From assembly GCA_041399205.1 (NCBI GenBank), contig JAWKTK010000005.1, forward strand, positions 304,446 to 368,445: DNA of 64,000 bases, given 5' to 3'. Shown here one piece after another: positions 42,815 to 51,583 of the stretch (position 1 is the first letter of the stretch; each line of letters opens with the position of its first letter). A program made the translations under genes and the position numbers. The notes beneath the pieces were generated by a model. That model made no database searches. It saw only the letters and a list, made by a program, of their open reading frames with translations, and was not told the DNA's origin. This DNA comes from JAGQOZ01 sp041399205. GTDB lineage: Bacteria > Planctomycetota > Planctomycetia > Pirellulales > Pirellulaceae.

Positions 42815-42974
42815 CTGGGTAGATCCTCTGCCAAATATCTCATAAAGATTTGCTTGTTCGCCGCAAGCGGAAATCGCCAGTTTAGCCGATTCCGCAACCG
42901 GTTTCTCCTGAAAAACCGCGACAAAATTCGCTCGGTCGCTACATGCGTTTCTAGGATGAACGAATGCCAGGAAT

Positions 42975-43010
42975 CACAAAAAGGAAGCCCCCCACACTGG
43001 AGGCTTCTGC
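42975..43010 (-). terminator. terminator downstream of the TolC gene
   Basis: On the minus strand GAAGCCTCC (loop about 7 bases) pairs with GGGGCTTC and is followed by CTTTTTG. On the plus strand the parts lie at 42984-42991 and about 42999-43007. It sits 55 bp beyond the likely TolC stop (43064-43066), supporting that shorter end. Confidence 0.75.
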
Positions 43011-43063
43011 ATGTGCCTTGAGCGAGAAATCCAAGGCATCCACGTTGTGCGGAATCGAAACAG

Positions 43064-45125
43064 TTACGCTTCTGGCGAAGTCAGGTCGAATCCTTCCGGG
43101 CGCTAGTGGTGCCGGCGATTCAATCGGTTCGGTCGAAATGGGCTCCGGAGCCAACTGTGGACCTAATAACTTCTACCGATTCAATGACGTCGCCCATGAT
43201 CACGGGATTGCGAGGCAGCGGATGCTGTTCGAATCGACCTCGTGTTACCGGACAGGGCAGCGTGTAAACTTCGTCCACGTGACTACGGCCAACAAATCGT
43301 TTCGCTTCCTTAGCCGCCGATCGATGAGCCGCAGCACACCACGGTCCTTCGCTCAGATCGATACCCATGTAGTCCAGATAGGTACCTCGAGCATAATGGA
43401 TTCGCGAAACGGCCAAACTGTAATCAACCATCGACTGGTGATAGCGAGCTTCCGCGTCGGCCAATGCGCTTTGAGCGTCCAAGACGAATTCGATGGTACG
43501 ATTTCCGGCCTCGTACACCTTTTGCGTAAGCTCCAAGCGCTTTTGCGCGGCGATCACTTGATTGTAAGCGGTTCGAGTCGCAATGTAGGCTCGATCCAAT
43601 TCGCCAAAGGCATTGCTCAAATCGTTGTTCACGGCACGGTGTTGCTCTTCCAAAATGGCCTTTTCCTTGGCCAATGCCAGTTCGGCATTACGAACCGCTG
43701 AGTGAGCCAATCGGTTGCCAATCGGAGTGCTCAACTCTAGGCCCATGCCCCAACCTTGCAAGTCGCCGCCGAACAGATCTCGATAGGCACTGGCGTTATT
43801 GCCCGCCGTGCCGAACAAGTCGTCCCCGAAGCCTCGCCAAGTGTATTGACCAACCAAGTCCAGTTGCACTTGGGTCAAGTTCTTGGAGGCCAACAATTCC
43901 AGTTCACGTCGACGTACGGTCCAGTTCTGGCGACGCAATTCGACTCGGCGGTTGGCTGCTTCGAACAAGGAATCTTGCCAATCGAACAATGTTTCGGCGG
44001 TCGACGGTTCGTCTGAAGGTCGAATCAACTGGCCGTCACTGCTTTCGGGCAGACCAATCAGCAGACGCAATTGACGTTCGGCCGTGTAGACACCCGGCAG
44101 GCTTCCTTGCGTTGCGAATTGGTGCCGCTGAGCGCCGCTGCTTCGACTTGCTGCTCGAAGTCATAGAACTGTTGACGAGCGAGCGATTCGTCTGGGCTTC
44201 GCTTTGCGCCGGCGTTCCGGTGCCTGTTTTTCACTCGTTCCCAAGAACCTGCGCGGCTGTACGAGCAGCTTGCCGAGCGTCCAGATTACGGTAGGTGAAG
44301 CGCTGGCAAACCATCATTGTTGTTCTACCTGATTGATGAAACTGCGGACGGAAACTTCAAAGTCTGCCAGCGCGACATCCGTGTTGATGCGAGCCAACAT
44401 GATGCCATTGAAGTTACCGGCAATTCGGTCCGGTCCCGCAATGCGGTTGAATTCGATGCCGGAACCTCGAAGCAACGGATGACGCGCTTCCGCTTGATAG
44501 ATGACATCGTAAGCACTGGGGAACAAGTTGCTGTTCAGGTAGTTCCGATTGTAATCGACGATGCCTCGCACGGCGAACTGTGTACCGGTGGGTGTCAGTT
44601 TGCTGATTTCCGTGGTGTAATTCGCCGAATTCGAAGCTACTGACGTGGCACCGCTGCCGAAGAAGACGTTGTTGAACGATCGTTCGTCGCGGTTAAACAA
44701 CACGCTGGTGGCAAATTGTGCGTCGAACACACTGAGTGCTCGTTCTTCGCCAAAGCGAGGATCGGTTTGAGTCAACGCGGGGTCGTAAACGGACATCGCG
44801 GCGGTGGGAGTATCCAAAACTCGAACCCCCAGGTCACGCATGATCTTGCTTTTCGCAAAGCAGTCTCACCGCTTCCTCCAGGGTCATGTCCCAGTATTCG
44901 TTTGGTTCGCTGGACCGCAGCGTGAACGGTTCCGCTTCTCTGTGCGGCAATCGCCACAGCTGGTTCGACCGCTGCGTCTGGGTATTCGATTTGGATTCCA
45001 TACGGCTGGTACGGCTTGGCATTATCAAACACGAACTCTTCCGGAGCCGAACGACAGCCAATCAGCTGTGCGAACGTCAACAGAAGCATCAGATAACGCA
45101 TTCCGTGAGAGATGTTGCGGTTCAT
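43064..45125 (-). CDS. TolC family outer-membrane efflux protein, lipoprotein (frame disrupted)
   Basis: The start MNRNISHGMRYL at 45125 opens a lipoprotein signal with lipobox LIGC. In other frames follow EYWDMTLEEAVRLL (TolC first repeat), MRDLGVRVLDTP, TQFAVRGIVDYNRNY, IMLARINTDVALADFEVSVRSFINQVE, FTYRNLDARQAARTAAQV, then the 316-residue C-terminal ORF with RRQNWTVRRRELELLASKNLTQVQLDL and RAYIATRTAYNQVIAAQKRLELTQKVYEAGNRT. The likely end is APEGFDLTSPEA at a TAA at 43064-43066, after one surplus G. At least six indels break it. As a whole it is the trimeric barrel and alpha-tunnel of type I secretion or RND efflux. No inner membrane partner lies next to it in the window. Confidence 0.82.
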
Positions 45126-45414
45126 AACAATTTTTCGTTCGTTAGAGTCATAACGTGGATGTCGCGCCATGCAGGAAACGCGATACATCCGGAATGATCG
45201 GAACGATAAACACCGCAACACCAACACAAAAAGAATCAGCCCTACGATTGAAATGATGAGCAAAGACAACGCAATCGGTAAGGTTTGCCAGGTAGTCGAT
45301 TCGTGGTACCAAGTTTGTTGGTCTAGCCTTCCGGCGAAATTGCTTTATCGAAGGCGGTTCGACTGAAAGACGGCTGCGACGAACAAGATCACGCGGCGTC
45401 TCAAGCGTGAAAAA
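45126..45414. other. intergenic stretch upstream of the TolC gene
   Basis: Together with the terminator at 45415-45452 this forms a gap of about 304 bp between the TolC start and the end of the next gene. An in-frame extension of the TolC reading frame to 45269 would add a hydrophobic N-terminus, but the lipoprotein start at 45125 is better. No promoter clear enough to report and no RNA gene was recognised. Confidence 0.5.
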
Positions 45415-45452
45415 GAAAACGCCGTTGGCCTATGCAAGCCAACGGCGTTTTC
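45415..45452 (-). terminator. strong 15-bp stem terminator (possibly bidirectional)
   Basis: GAAAACGCCGTTGGC (45415-45429) and GCCAACGGCGTTTTC (45438-45452) form a perfect stem with an eight-base loop. On the minus strand it is followed by TTTTT, so it ends transcription of the secreted-protein gene at 45.5-46.1 kb. The plus-strand T-run within the stem allows weaker use in the other direction. Confidence 0.9.
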
Positions 45453-45454
45453 GA

Positions 45455-46117
45455 AGCAAAGTAGTGTATTGGTAGTTACAAGCTGCGAAGACAGCGGTCA
45501 GTACGGCTGCAGTTTGTATCAAAGCGGCGTCGTGTTCCCAGGGCAAAGTTTGCCGGACGCATGGAGCACAATTGCCGGGGCGATAGTAGCCCAAAGTGGA
45601 AACACATTCACAGTACGGATTCAGCCCCATTTTGTAAGGCAGAATGGGCAGCGTCCCAAAAATCCTGCACCCGAGATAATCGGTTGCAGCGTCGGACAAA
45701 TGGACTGGCCATAGCGTTCCAACGGCTGGTCATCAAAGTACAGCGGCTGGTGGAAGAAGTTGGTTGGCCGCCAGTGTACCGTGCGAATGGTCGCGACTTC
45801 GGTTCGCCCATGCGTTTGTCTTGAAACAATTGGCGACTGCAGTCCGGCGGCAACAATCCCGATCCCAACTTCATACTAGCCTGAACCGAAGACAACGGCT
45901 TGACCTGGTAGTCAGGACAGAATTTTTCGTCGTCGGATTTATCTTCCGTGCTCTGCTGGTAGAAATCGCTGGATCGAGTTTCCGGACCAAAGGGATTCGC
46001 GCCGGTTCCAGGTTCGGGCGGATAGCTGTCTTGCCCCAACGCCCAATTCGACAACAAGCAGACACTTAAGACCATGCTGGCAAGCAAACGTATTTTTTCA
46101 CGGCTGGGTATCTCCAT
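45455..46117 (-). CDS. secreted planctomycete hypothetical protein (GYYRPG family, frame disrupted)
   Basis: Start MEIPSREKIRLL at 46117 gives a signal peptide ending SNWALGQ. A Pro/Gly/Asp-rich linker follows, then CPDYQVKPLSSVQ. The conserved C-terminal domain is split: WRPTNFFHQPLYFDDQPLERYGQS in one frame (45705-45775), then FGTLPILPYKMGLNPYCECVSTLGYYRPGNCAPC in another (45550-45670). I recognise this tail from Pirellulaceae proteins of unknown function, where it is continuous. Two or three single-base shifts would restore it. The stop is uncertain: the raw frame runs into the terminator stem and stops in its loop, so the true end is probably near 45455-45480. Confidence 0.68.
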
Positions 46118-46371
46118 CCACCGATGTTTGTGAATCCGCGTTCGCACGAAACTGTCGTTTGAAACGAATCTGGCGCCGTTCAAATTGCAACACCAATCGC
46201 GATTGCCAATCGGTGATCGCCGTTCAAACGACCTGACAGACGACCACTGGCTGTCCAGAACCACTCCGACCTGTTTCGGGTCGAATCTGGCAGACATCGA
46301 TCAACCGCTGCTCTTTTACCACAGTCGCCCCATTTCGCCAAACAGCTTTGAATCGCAAAGCCCCGGCTACT

Positions 46372-46490
46372 CTCTAGCAGCGCGGCGATCTAGCAGCAGC
46401 GATCTAACAGCGCGGCGATCTAGCAGCAGCGATCTAGCAACGCAGCGATCGCGCAGCGATCTAGCAGCAACGATCTACAACTGCTTCGAT
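46372..46490. repeat. CTAGCAGCGC-type tandem repeat, alternating 16/14-bp units
   Basis: Units begin CTAGCAGCGCGGCGAT (16 bp) and CTAGCAGCAGCGAT (14 bp) and alternate, with decayed copies towards 46490. It is the same sequence family as the uniform 16-bp array at 50403-50514. The DUF167 gene takes its stop codon (CTA on the plus strand) from this array. Confidence 0.88.
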
Positions 46491-46763
46491 CCGCCGTATC
46501 AAGTCGTCCTCCGAACAATCGCGAATCAGAAAATGTTTGTTCGACGACGTTTCGCCTCGGAGCAATTCAATCTGGCTCTTGCGCTTCAATTGTTTGGCCA
46601 GCACCTGCATGATCGCTCGATTCGCTTTGCCCTTCTCCGCCACTTGCGTCACGGCAACTTTCAAGGCACCATCCTGCCAGCCTTTGATAGCATCTTGCCG
46701 CGAACCCGGTTGCGCCTTCACCGTCAGCAAGATACCTTGAGGATGCGATTCCAAACGCATCAA
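46461..46763 (-). CDS. DUF167 (YggU-like) protein
   Basis: 100 residues of the DUF167 family: LTVKAQPGSRQDAIKG at the start and VAEKGKANRAIMQVLAKQLKRKSQIELLRGETSSNKHFLI, the standard YggU core. Function unknown; the family commonly sits beside yggS and other small conserved genes, as here. Its ATG overlaps the YggS stop by four bases. The last residues (DRCC) come from the adjacent tandem repeat, so the repeat has probably replaced the original C-terminus. Confidence 0.9.
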   Translation of the reverse strand: MMRLESHPQGILLTVKAQPGSRQDAIKGWQDGALKVAVTQVAEKGKANRAIMQVLAKQLKRKSQIELLRGETSSNKHFLIRDCSEDDLIRRIEAVVDRCC

Positions 46764-47467
46764 CAGTCCACTCCATCGAACAGGGCCGAACCAATGCGAA
46801 CCATCGTTGCCCCTTCTTCAATGGCCACTTCGTAGTCTCCGCTCATGCCCATGGAAAGTTCGTTCAGCAAAACGCCATCAGGACAATCCGCAGCCAGCTG
46901 GTCACGGAGTTGGCGCAGAGCAATAAAATTGCGCCGAGCGGTTTCGTTGCCGCCGGTCAAACTGGCCATGCCCATCAGGCCTTGCACTTGTAAATTCTTT
47001 AGGCCCGCGGCTTGTTCCAGCGCGCTTGATCATTTCCTGTGGAGCGAACCCCCGATTTAGATTGGTCACGGAAATATTGACTTCCATTAGCACGGGCAGA
47101 ATACGGTTGGCTGCCGCGCTGGCCGCATCAACGGCTGTAGCAAGCACTAGGCTATCCACGGCGTGTAACAAGTGCAGATATGGGACGGTCCGGTTGAGTT
47201 TGTTTCGCTGCATATGGCCAATTTGATGCCAGCGAATTTCGGTCAGTGGTGCCAATTCGTCCGCTTTGGCCCATAACGCTTGAGGTCGACTTTCGCCCAA
47301 ATCCAAACAGCCAGCTTACGCGACCAATGCCGTGGTCTGGCATCCACATACTTGGTGACGGCAATCAAGCGAATATCGGCACCGTTGCGTCCTGATTCGC
47401 TGCGCGTAGTCTGCCATGCAGCGCCGCACGGTAAGACATTGTCACGAATTCGGTCCGCTGCGTTCAT
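46760..47467 (-). CDS. YggS-like PLP homeostasis protein (frame disrupted)
   Basis: Begins MNAADRIRDNVL at ATG 47467 (an in-frame GTG lies at 47479). IRLIAVTKYVDA is the PLP-lysine strand of the alanine racemase-like barrel. Other pieces are LGESRPQALWAKADEL and IRWHQIGHMQRNKLNRT (substrate/phosphate region), LLHAVDSL, ILPVLMEVNIS, then in a different frame VQGLMGMASL, LSMGMSGDYEVAIEEGATMVRIGSALF (phosphate-binding tail). Three or more single-base shifts separate them. Members bind pyridoxal phosphate and keep vitamin B6 and amino-acid pools balanced. It lies between the 583-residue gene and DUF167 in one minus-strand operon. Confidence 0.85.
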
Positions 47468-47501
47468 AAAGTGGTTCACCCATCTTTCGCATTTGGATGG
47501 T

Positions 47502-49290
47502 CTATTCGACCTCCACTAACGGGTCCAATTCAGCGTCTTCAAATCGCCCAGACGAATTCGGAATTGTGATTTTGGCCCATGAACGTTCGATTAGTGACGG
47601 GCGTGAAAGGCGAACGATAAACCAACCATTGGTCACCTCCGATTTGCCAGCGATACGCCACCGCTTGACCGTCCGTAACAATCTGTCGCTTTTCCGCCAC
47701 GGTCAGTTGTCGCCATGTATTGGCTTTGCGACTTCGCTTGGGGCAGAGATCGATAAATACCGGAGCGTACAGTGCCGTTGCTTTGTCGGTTCGCTGTGAA
47801 AGCCGACCTTCTGAAAACCGACCCAACCGATTGTCGGCTCGCCATTCACACAGCCCCAGCGGAACCAGCATGCCCAGCCGCTTACCGGATCGCAGAATTA
47901 ATTCTCGAGTGTCCGGATTGTCTTTGGTACGAACTCCTTTGGCCAACGGCAACGTGCGACTGTATTCCACACCGCTGGGCTGCGGACCAATCAAGGCATC
48001 GGCTGAGTAGGCATAGTGATCACTACGACTGACAATCCATTGTCGCTGCAGAGTCCAACCTTCAGAAAGCTGCATTTCCAATTCCACAAAATCGACGTCG
48101 TCATCGGAAACCCAGCAGTTTTCTGACCAGCTGGATTCAGGCGAAAGGAGTTTCCCATCTACGATGATGCTGAATTGATCGGCACCGTGCAAAATTCGAC
48201 GCTGCCCCGCGATTAGTTCGACGCGAATCTGCTGTCGCGAAAAATCGATTCCCAGCATGTCCGCATCGTTGCTCCAATTACTTCGTAGCAACGCCAGATT
48301 GGACCATTCGTAATGTTCGCCTGCTTCGTCCAAACTTTCCACCAAGGATGATGATTCATTTCGCTGCTGCAAACGCAACACCGCCTTGTCCGCTCGATCC
48401 CCAAACGCACTGACCAAGGTCTGCATCAACTGGTTCGGCGATGGCTCGGACTGCGAGCCCGTTTCTAGCAGGAACGAACCGTCGGGACGCCGCCAACGCA
48501 ATGATTGACGTACAACCCAATCCAGTTGCGTTCGAGCGTCACCGGTGATCTCCGAACTGGCATAACGGCACAGCAGTGCGCAGCGAGTCCAGCTGGCCAA
48601 CAAGTATTGGTACGAACTCCACAATTTGGCGTGCACCATTCCTTCTCCGTCCGTCAGATCAATCAGCGAAGAAGCAAGATTCCGGCGTCCCGTTTTCCAG
48701 GCGTCTTGACACGCGTCAATCTTCGGCAAAACGTGGCCCAGCATCAGCGGCAATTCCACCGCCAGCATTTGGTCTCGCAGCAACGTCTGAGCGTCGTCCT
48801 GCTGCACATCCAACGTAGAACCATGCGCTGCCTGCACGGCAGTTTCCATCAAATAGCCAAACAGCGCTACCCAGTGTTCACCGGTTAGACGAGGAGCCAA
48901 ACGATCCAGAACACTGGCCCAAGCAATGCATTCGAGCGTCCCGTCTAGGTTCAGCGGAGATTGCGAAATAGAATCTAACCAACTGGCCACAATGCCGTTC
49001 CAGTCAGCCGGTTCGTCCGCTCGACGCTTTCTTCTGAGTTTTCCCAGTTCGCCGACAAGATAAATCGCTTCGGCCGAACTAGAATCGCGTAACGACCATG
49101 ACAGCGGTGAACCGCAGTCGGCCGGGACCAATTTGTGTAACGGCTGAGTATGTTTGCCCGAACTGAGTTTTTCCGCCCACAGTTCCCAAGGAGCCGATTG
49201 GGTAATTTCGTCCAGAAGTCGTTTTCCATCAAACGATGCTTTGCCGTTAGAGGAAGTAGGCTTTGCTGTTGGTTTGGTACCCGTCGCCAT
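47502..49290 (-). CDS. hypothetical protein, about 596 residues (frameshift at the end)
   Basis: A conserved planctomycete protein without a domain I can name. It begins with a Lys/Pro/Ser-rich stretch and has no signal peptide. The first half is helical with LRRKRRADEPADW, DWVVRQSLRWRRPDGSFLLETG, suggesting an alpha/alpha-toroid; the second half is beta-rich (VELIAGQRRILHGADQFSIIVDG), a layout reminiscent of heparinase II/III-like proteins. The open frame ends at 47539, but shifting by one base near 47545 gives GRFEDAELDPLVEVE and a TAG at 47502-47504, a better-looking end that brings the stop next to the YggS start. Function unknown; the lyase comparison is only a hint. Confidence 0.7.
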
Positions 49291-49456
49291 GCTGCGCGTC
49301 CTGTTCTTGCCGATACTGCGTTATAATTGAAAAATCGAACTCCGATTCGACGTCTTCAAAGCTAGTTTGACTACTTTAATGGCGTTACCCCAGCATCGCA
49401 ACGCCCAACATTAAAGTCATCCATCCCCGATTCCTTGAATTTGGAAGGCATTGACC

Positions 49457-50254
49457 ATGATTCCCGTTACGTCTTTGGTTCGCATCCGCTCGATCATTTT
49501 CGGATGTTTGGCAGCCACCCTTTTGGCCTCCAATGTTAACGCACAGTCAACACCTTCTTCGCCCCAAACCACGGAAACTCGAGCGGACAGTGAACAAGCA
49601 GCGCAAGCAACCGAAACGACCGAAGCCACAGAAACGGAATCGCCCAAATCGTTGCCCGAACCGAAGGGCCTGGTTCGCCTGAATCCGAAAGACGAAGTCT
49701 GGATTGATATGAAGAAGAAGCGAGTCGTCGTGGGAGGGCGAATTGCGTTGAACCGAGGCATGCTGGAAATGTTTGCTTGTCCCAAGGGGACCAAAGAACA
49801 TGAATCGGTCGTCTCCGTGAATGCGTTGGCGCAAACGGTGCACGCCGCCTTGTTGGCCGTCGGGGCAAAGTCAGGCAAACCAGCTCAGTACGATCCAGAA
49901 TACAAACCGGCCAGCGGCGACGTCATCCAAGTCACCGTGCTGTGGGAAGACGAACAGGGAAAACCTCACAACATTCAGGCTCAACAATGGATTCGACAAG
50001 TCAAGACGAAAAAGCCGATGTCGCACCATTGGGTCTTTGCGGGCAGCGGCTTTTGGAAAGACGAAGACACCGGTCGCGAACATTACTTGGCCGAAAGCGG
50101 CGAACTGATCTGCGTCTCCAATTTTTCGACCGCCACCATGGACGTGAACGTGGAAAGTTCTCAATCCAACGCCGGACTTCTATTCGAAGCGTGGACCGAA
50201 CGCATCCCACCGCTTGGCGCTCCCGTTCGCTTGGTCTTGGAAGTAGGTAAGTAG
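49457..50254 (+). CDS. secreted YdjY-domain protein
   Basis: 265 residues from ATG 49457 (a TTG at 49451 is in frame). After a signal peptide (IIFGCLAATLLASNVNA) a Thr/Glu/Gln-rich linker of about 45 residues precedes a YdjY domain: GLVRLNPKDEVWIDMKKKRVVVGGRIALNRGMLEMFACPKGTKEHESVVSV ... HAALLAVG ... FAGSGFWKDEDTGREHYLAESGELICVSNFSTATMDV. The domain is common in Planctomycetes and has no known activity. It is monocistronic, divergent from the 583-residue gene, and followed by a repeat cluster. Confidence 0.85.
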   Translation: MIPVTSLVRIRSIIFGCLAATLLASNVNAQSTPSSPQTTETRADSEQAAQATETTEATETESPKSLPEPKGLVRLNPKDEVWIDMKKKRVVVGGRIALNRGMLEMFACPKGTKEHESVVSVNALAQTVHAALLAVGAKSGKPAQYDPEYKPASGDVIQVTVLWEDEQGKPHNIQAQQWIRQVKTKKPMSHHWVFAGSGFWKDEDTGREHYLAESGELICVSNFSTATMDVNVESSQSNAGLLFEAWTERIPPLGAPVRLVLEVGK

Positions 50255-50332
50255 ATCGCTGCGAGTCACTAGATCGCTGCGCTGCGAGTTGCTAGTTACA
50301 AATAGCGCGCTTTTGTCTTTCTAAAGTCGTTT

Positions 50333-50393
50333 GTAGTTCCGCCTTCAGGCGGACATGGCCCTGAGAAACAATTCCGCCTGAAGGCGGGACTAC
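50333..50393. repeat. 20-bp inverted repeat (MITE/REP-like)
   Basis: GTAGTTCCGCCTTCAGGCGG (50333-50352) and CCGCCTGAAGGCGGGACTAC (50374-50393) are reverse complements except for one base. The inner CCGCCTTCAGGCGG is itself palindromic. It is the kind of small mobile or REP element scattered between genes in many planctomycetes. Upstream (50255-50332) only degenerate repeat copies are seen. Confidence 0.85.
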
Positions 50394-50402
50394 CAGCGAA
50401 CC

Positions 50403-50514
50403 TCTAGCAGCGCAGCGGTCTAGCAGCGCAGCGGTCTAGCAGCGCAGCGGTCTAGCAGCGCAGCGGTCTAGCAGCGCAGCGGTCTAGCAGCGCAGCGGTC
50501 TAGCAGCGCAGCGG
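50403..50514. repeat. seven identical 16-bp tandem units
   Basis: TCTAGCAGCGCAGCGG repeated seven times with no spacers or changes. It ends two bases before the stop codon of the minus-strand LamG gene. Partial relatives lie at 50256-50300, and a decayed array of the same family at 46372-46490. Perfect identity suggests recent expansion. Confidence 0.95.
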
Positions 50515-50516
50515 TC

Positions 50517-51362
50517 TCACTTCCCCGCCACGCCGTTAGGCAAGCCGTACAGTTGCGAGACTTGTTCATCCGTCAACGCTTTAGAAAAAATCGCGAAGTC
50601 ATCGATGCGTCCGATGTATTGGATTCCCAGCATCATTGCCACGTTTTCTAGTTGCCAGGTCAGCTTCAGGTCGCTATCCAGCATTCCTTGGTTTTTGCCG
50701 TTCAAATACAGCGTGGCGTGCGAATGCCCCGACCGAATCCCGCTCAGCACAATCGCCACGTGGGTCCATCGATCGCCGGAAAACGGAGTCTTCTTGACGG
50801 TGACCATCGGACGGTCCGATTCGGCAATGTCGTCCCAGTTCGTGTCGCTAGAATTCCAGTGCGCATAGTCGGAAAAGACGCCCAAGCGAAAATGCCTTGG
50901 CGTTTCGTCTTTCGTAAAATCGACAAACAGCGAAGCATCGTTCCAAGCCTTATCCGTAATCTGCAACGGATCAACATAACCCGGCTTCAAACCCTTTTCC
51001 GGATCGACTTTCAACCAAAACGAAATCGTGGCATCAAAACCGTCGGTTCGATAGGGAAAATTCTGTTTCGCTTGATACAGAACCACTTTTTCTTGGACGT
51101 CATGGAACTTGAGACAACCGCCCCATTTGCCAGTGTCCTTCTCCCACGAAACGGCTCCGGTGTCTAATCCCGCCGTCAGTTTTTCTCGTTTCAAATTTTC
51201 TGCGGTATAGATTTTTGCATCACCTTTGGCCACGTCGGCGTCGGCCGACTGATCAAACGACGCATGAAATTGTAGTGACGAAAGCCAATCGCTTCGCTCT
51301 TGCCCAAACACATCATTCGCCGCGCAAAGCGAAACGACAAGCAGTAAAAAAATAGGACGCAT
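50517..51362 (-). CDS. LamG-domain (concanavalin A-like) secreted protein
   Basis: 281 residues from ATG 51362 (a second ATG is just upstream at 51365; AGGA sits 8-11 bases before). A signal peptide (IFLLLVVSLCAANDVFG) leads to a LamG-like jelly-roll: LQFHASFDQSADADVAKGDAKI, then FDATISFWLKVD, WTHVAIVLSG, ATLYLNGKNQG and IGRIDDFAIFSKALTDEQVSQLYG, the standard LamG closing. It should bind or carry carbohydrate or be a spare module; no catalytic domain is attached. The role is unknown. Confidence 0.85.
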   Translation of the reverse strand: MRPIFLLLVVSLCAANDVFGQERSDWLSSLQFHASFDQSADADVAKGDAKIYTAENLKREKLTAGLDTGAVSWEKDTGKWGGCLKFHDVQEKVVLYQAKQNFPYRTDGFDATISFWLKVDPEKGLKPGYVDPLQITDKAWNDASLFVDFTKDETPRHFRLGVFSDYAHWNSSDTNWDDIAESDRPMVTVKKTPFSGDRWTHVAIVLSGIRSGHSHATLYLNGKNQGMLDSDLKLTWQLENVAMMLGIQYIGRIDDFAIFSKALTDEQVSQLYGLPNGVAGK

Positions 51363-51583
51363 CATTGAAAATCCTCGTTTCGAATCTACGTTTCTTCGGT
51401 TCGTTCTATCCAACCCATGATCAATGGTAATTTGCTGCGAGTAGATTGTTGGGAACCGAATCCATTAGAATGAAACAGACAAGATCCCACTTCACGACAT
51501 CGCTCGTACCGTTTGCTCCACATCATAACACGAACCACCGTCAACTGCAGTTGGCCGACCCAATGCCGCCAAAAGGATGAACC

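Noticed and set aside
42951..43154. 67-residue minus-strand ORF as a separate gene
   Set aside because: Its start matches the TolC C-terminus in another frame and its end runs through a terminator stem; it is part of the disrupted TolC gene.
50403..50514. Possible CRISPR or iteron-type origin
   Set aside because: Units of 16 bp are head to tail without spacers, and no replication initiator gene or AT-rich region is adjacent.
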